Source: Natronogracilivirga saccharolytica
GTDB taxonomy: Bacteria; Bacteroidota; Rhodothermia; Balneolales; Natronogracilivirgulaceae
Length of the DNA stretch: 64,000 nt
Direction of reading: 5' to 3'
NCBI RefSeq assembly: GCF_017921895.1
Contig: NZ_JAFIDN010000007.1
Coordinates: 62,001-126,000, forward strand
In this document: piece after piece, positions 62,014 to 64,000 of the stretch
Layout: every line of letters starts with the position of its first letter
Numbering within the stretch: position 1 is the stretch's first letter
Made by a program: the position numbers and the translations under genes
Notes under the pieces: model-generated
Databases searched by the model: none
What the model was told of the DNA's origin: nothing
Seen by the model: the letters and a program-made list of their open reading frames with translations, nothing else

Positions 62014-62839
62014 AATACCTCCGTAATGCTTTGGCTATGGACTCCTTTTTGAACTGGGCACCAGCATGATCGCGATATTTTAGCCGGATATGGTAGTTCA
62101 GCCTTGCCAATGGTTCATTGTTCAGCTTGGGATCCAAGCCCATAGCGTCTGTGACTGCTTGATTGGGACCTTTCACATTGATATATGGGCTGAAATACTC
62201 CTGACCCAAAAGCAAATAGTCTTTCAGATACTGTATCGCCTGAAGTGCCATATCTGCCATCATCAGCTTCTCAGCGCTCTCACTAAGCGCCATTCGTAAA
62301 TTTCGGGGTATTTGATTATTCTTTCTGTCGATAAATACCATGTTGTTTGTGTAGGCGTAATTACCGGCATCAAGCAATCGCTTTAGATTTTTGGAAACGG
62401 GTTCCAAGTGTGGTTGGCGCTTATCGACAATCGATAAATCTATCATTTCGGCAGACTCGGGATCCAGATACCTGAAATCAATGTTAGACTGCTTAAGAAA
62501 TGATTGCACCGCTTTTAAAATTTGCCAGAAATAGCGGTTATATTCGCTCAATAGCTCTTTTTGGGAGTCTGAGACAATGGTTGCGTAAACCTCGGATGTG
62601 TCCAGGCCATTGAATTTTTCAAGAATGGCGTAAAACAATTTTTCAGACTCGAAAAATGTCGAACGGTAGGTTCTGGAAATCAAGTCGGCATCGGGCTTTT
62701 CTTGTGCTCTCAGACAATGAGCCAGGTACATGATTGCGAATTGCCAGTAAAGCTTTTGAATTCGGGCGTTATGCTTATCGAAATCACGCTCATATTTTTG
62801 AATTTTGATTTGCTTAGGCAGGTTCTCTAATGAAATCAC
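62003..62839 (-). CDS. Uncharacterised protein, paralogue of its downstream neighbour
   Basis: A 278-residue helical protein sharing with the 61087-62013 product an N-terminal KYERDFDKHNARIQKLYWQ block and a C-terminal YINVKGPNQAVTDA and KYRDHAGAQFKKESIAKAL block. The shared GP-x-QA and YRDxxGxxxKxxS motifs suggest a common fold, perhaps a replication or structural subunit pair. First gene of this two-gene unit; promoter expected in the 300 bases upstream. Function unknown. Confidence 0.65.
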   Translation of the reverse strand: MISLENLPKQIKIQKYERDFDKHNARIQKLYWQFAIMYLAHCLRAQEKPDADLISRTYRSTFFESEKLFYAILEKFNGLDTSEVYATIVSDSQKELLSEYNRYFWQILKAVQSFLKQSNIDFRYLDPESAEMIDLSIVDKRQPHLEPVSKNLKRLLDAGNYAYTNNMVFIDRKNNQIPRNLRMALSESAEKLMMADMALQAIQYLKDYLLLGQEYFSPYINVKGPNQAVTDAMGLDPKLNNEPLARLNYHIRLKYRDHAGAQFKKESIAKALRRYFEE

Positions 62840-63145
62840 TGTGACGCTTTGTTATAAAGATTTTTTTAAAAAAGATCGACATGGGTAAAATCATAATTCT
62901 GAATGTTAATTGAATTAGATTTTTCAAATTTTATAGGAAGCGTCTTGCGAATATCATGAATTCTGTGTTCTATTGATATAAGTACCTTACATAGCAGAAG
63001 CGATCGCTAAAAAAATTAGCCATCTGACTCGTTTCGACACATACGACATTTCAGAACTTAACCAAAGTGGTTAAGGGAGGAAATGGCCTCCAGCTTAAAA
63101 AAAGAGGGAGCCTACCTTCTTAATAATGCTAGACATGGAGGCCTT
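62840..63145. promoter_or_regulatory. Divergent control region
   Basis: About 300 bases between the leftward paralogue pair and the rightward edge gene. It holds a short hairpin GGAGG-AAATGG-CCTCC (63076-63091) and AT-rich tracts; promoters for both directions are expected, but no sure -10/-35 pair is seen. The ribosome site of the next gene (GGAGG, 63137-63141) is clear. Confidence 0.45.
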
Positions 63146-64000
63146 ATGGCTTATTCAAAAGACAATTCATCTCAAAATTCCGGAACACGGTTACGAAAAA
63201 AAGAAACCAACGCCGGAGCTACTGCCGCAAGTAGCAGTTTTATCCTATCATCAACTCGGGGTGTTGCAAATCCGGTTACTGATCCAGGCATTCTTGATCA
63301 GCAAAAAATATTTGCTGAAGCACTTCGTCAAACAAGCCCAATTGCTGCACATGGTTCACGTGATGCTGGTCAAGCTGCAACGTCATTAGGGAATGGTACC
63401 GGATTGCCAAACGGCTTGAAACCCATCACCTGTAAACAAATGGTCACCAATGGAAAGAGTCTAAAAAGTCTCATTGGGGGCGTTAATCCATGCGGAAAAA
63501 CAGCAGAAGTTGTTGCTGTCCATGATTATAAGGTTCTGCATGCGGGAGGAGATGCTCAAATTACCAACCCGCCTCTAAAAATTGCAGAAAATGTTGGAGA
63601 TATCCGGTTATCTCCGGACCAGGCAAGTAAAAAAGACCTGATTTTTAGATTCCGAACAAATGATGGGATGCTGATTACGAAACAAAATGGGCAGGTAAAA
63701 ACAGGTTCGGGCGCCTATATTTCCAAAAAATTGGTGGAAATGACAAAGTCTCCGGGGTATGGCAAAATCGGGTATGTTGACGCCCGGTTCGTCAATGAGG
63801 ATGGTACACCACGGATTGCAAAAGATGCGTTTACAAAACACCAGGCTTTAAAACTTCAGAAGGCAAAAGTACGCCTGCGAGGTATTCGAGAACTGGATTC
63901 CCGATCCAAGCAATTGCATGAAGATTTGCAAAGTTACACCACTGATGAACTGGATCCCGTTACGCGTTCGAAGCTGATGCAATTTCGTGAAGATATCGCA
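63146..64000 (+). CDS. Uncharacterised protein, cut by the right edge
   Basis: An open frame of 285 codons from ATG 63146 with GGAGG five bases upstream; it has no stop before the window ends. The N-terminal 100 residues are Ser/Ala/Gly/Gln-rich and low in structure. A globular part follows (SLIGGVNPCGKTAEVVAVHD, then YISKKLVEMTKSPGYGKIGY). The last 50 residues are charged and helical. No family recognised. A shorter frame at 63126-63389 on the same strand is a shadow of this gene. Confidence 0.7.
   Translation, partial: MAYSKDNSSQNSGTRLRKKETNAGATAASSSFILSSTRGVANPVTDPGILDQQKIFAEALRQTSPIAAHGSRDAGQAATSLGNGTGLPNGLKPITCKQMVTNGKSLKSLIGGVNPCGKTAEVVAVHDYKVLHAGGDAQITNPPLKIAENVGDIRLSPDQASKKDLIFRFRTNDGMLITKQNGQVKTGSGAYISKKLVEMTKSPGYGKIGYVDARFVNEDGTPRIAKDAFTKHQALKLQKAKVRLRGIRELDSRSKQLHEDLQSYTTDELDPVTRSKLMQFREDIA

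Larger units (their letters stand above)
16587..64000. mobile_element. tRNA-anchored accessory region (integrative element or stacked islands)
   Basis: From the tRNA gene to the right edge the content changes from core genes to a recombinase, defence systems, toxin-antitoxin pairs, phage-type recombination genes, a retroelement and replication proteins. Base composition varies sharply between blocks. The layout (tRNA, integrase, cargo) is that of a genomic island or integrative element. No second copy of the tRNA 3' end was found in the window, so the far end lies outside or the region is several elements side by side. One gene (49462-50853) is GC-rich like the core, which argues for a composite. 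Confidence 0.6.

Noticed and set aside
51000-64000. General reassignment of TGA to tryptophan across the whole element
   Set aside because: Neighbouring genes stop at TGA in tight ATGA overlaps (for example at 58530 and 60569) and their ends look natural, so any recoding would have to be partial or specific to one gene.
1-64000. CRISPR arrays and rRNA genes
   Set aside because: No regularly spaced repeats of CRISPR type and no rRNA-like sequence were seen; the only multi-unit repeats are the short tandem arrays listed.

Overview
The window looks like a chromosome segment of a Balneolota/Rhodothermia-type bacterium (Bacteroidota in the broad sense). The pointers are type IX secretion genes (a DUF4835/PorD protein and a PorV-like barrel), a helix-hairpin-helix barrel protein typical of that group, and a secreted protein with the SYPNPFNP sorting-type motif. 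No species can be named from sequence alone.

About 1-16.6 kb is ordinary core genome: an edge-truncated sodium symporter, a GH13 debranching enzyme, metG, a NusG-like antiterminator, the T9SS-linked envelope genes, a YbhN-type flippase, pcm, galE, a DUF368 undecaprenyl-phosphate translocase, a double UspA protein and a LolA-like lipoprotein-sorting protein. It ends at a CAT-anticodon tRNA (probably Ile2).

A tyrosine recombinase follows the tRNA directly and opens a long accessory region that runs past the right edge. From 18 to 39 kb it is a defence island: nuclease-like genes, a type I HsdM relic, and a complete BREX type 1 locus (brxA, brxB, brxC, pglX, pglZ, brxL). Two toxin-antitoxin modules (AbiE-type and HTH/PIN) sit between pglX and pglZ. 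A frameshifted metallo-beta-lactamase remnant follows brxL.

From 39 to 43 kb is a leftward recombination/repair block: an ssDNA-binding-like protein, YqaJ exonuclease, a divergent sliding clamp, RadC and DUF932.

From 43.6 to 49.3 kb is the main find, a diversity-generating retroelement (DGR): a 1079-residue secreted target protein ending in a C-type-lectin-like domain, a MutS-domain-I-like protein, a reverse transcriptase with the DGR hallmark IGNLTSQ, an Avd protein and a template repeat. Template and variable repeats align without gaps over 182 bp; 23 of 50 template adenines are substituted, against 2 of 132 other positions. The reverse transcriptase carries a one-base deletion in its 3' part, so current activity is doubtful.

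From 51 to 64 kb is a replication-type module: a prim-pol/VapE-like gene interrupted only by TGA codons at tryptophan-type positions, a primase-helicase, a Cdc48-like tandem AAA+ ATPase with an HTH regulator and palindromic operator, two tandem paralogues, and an open gene running off the right edge.
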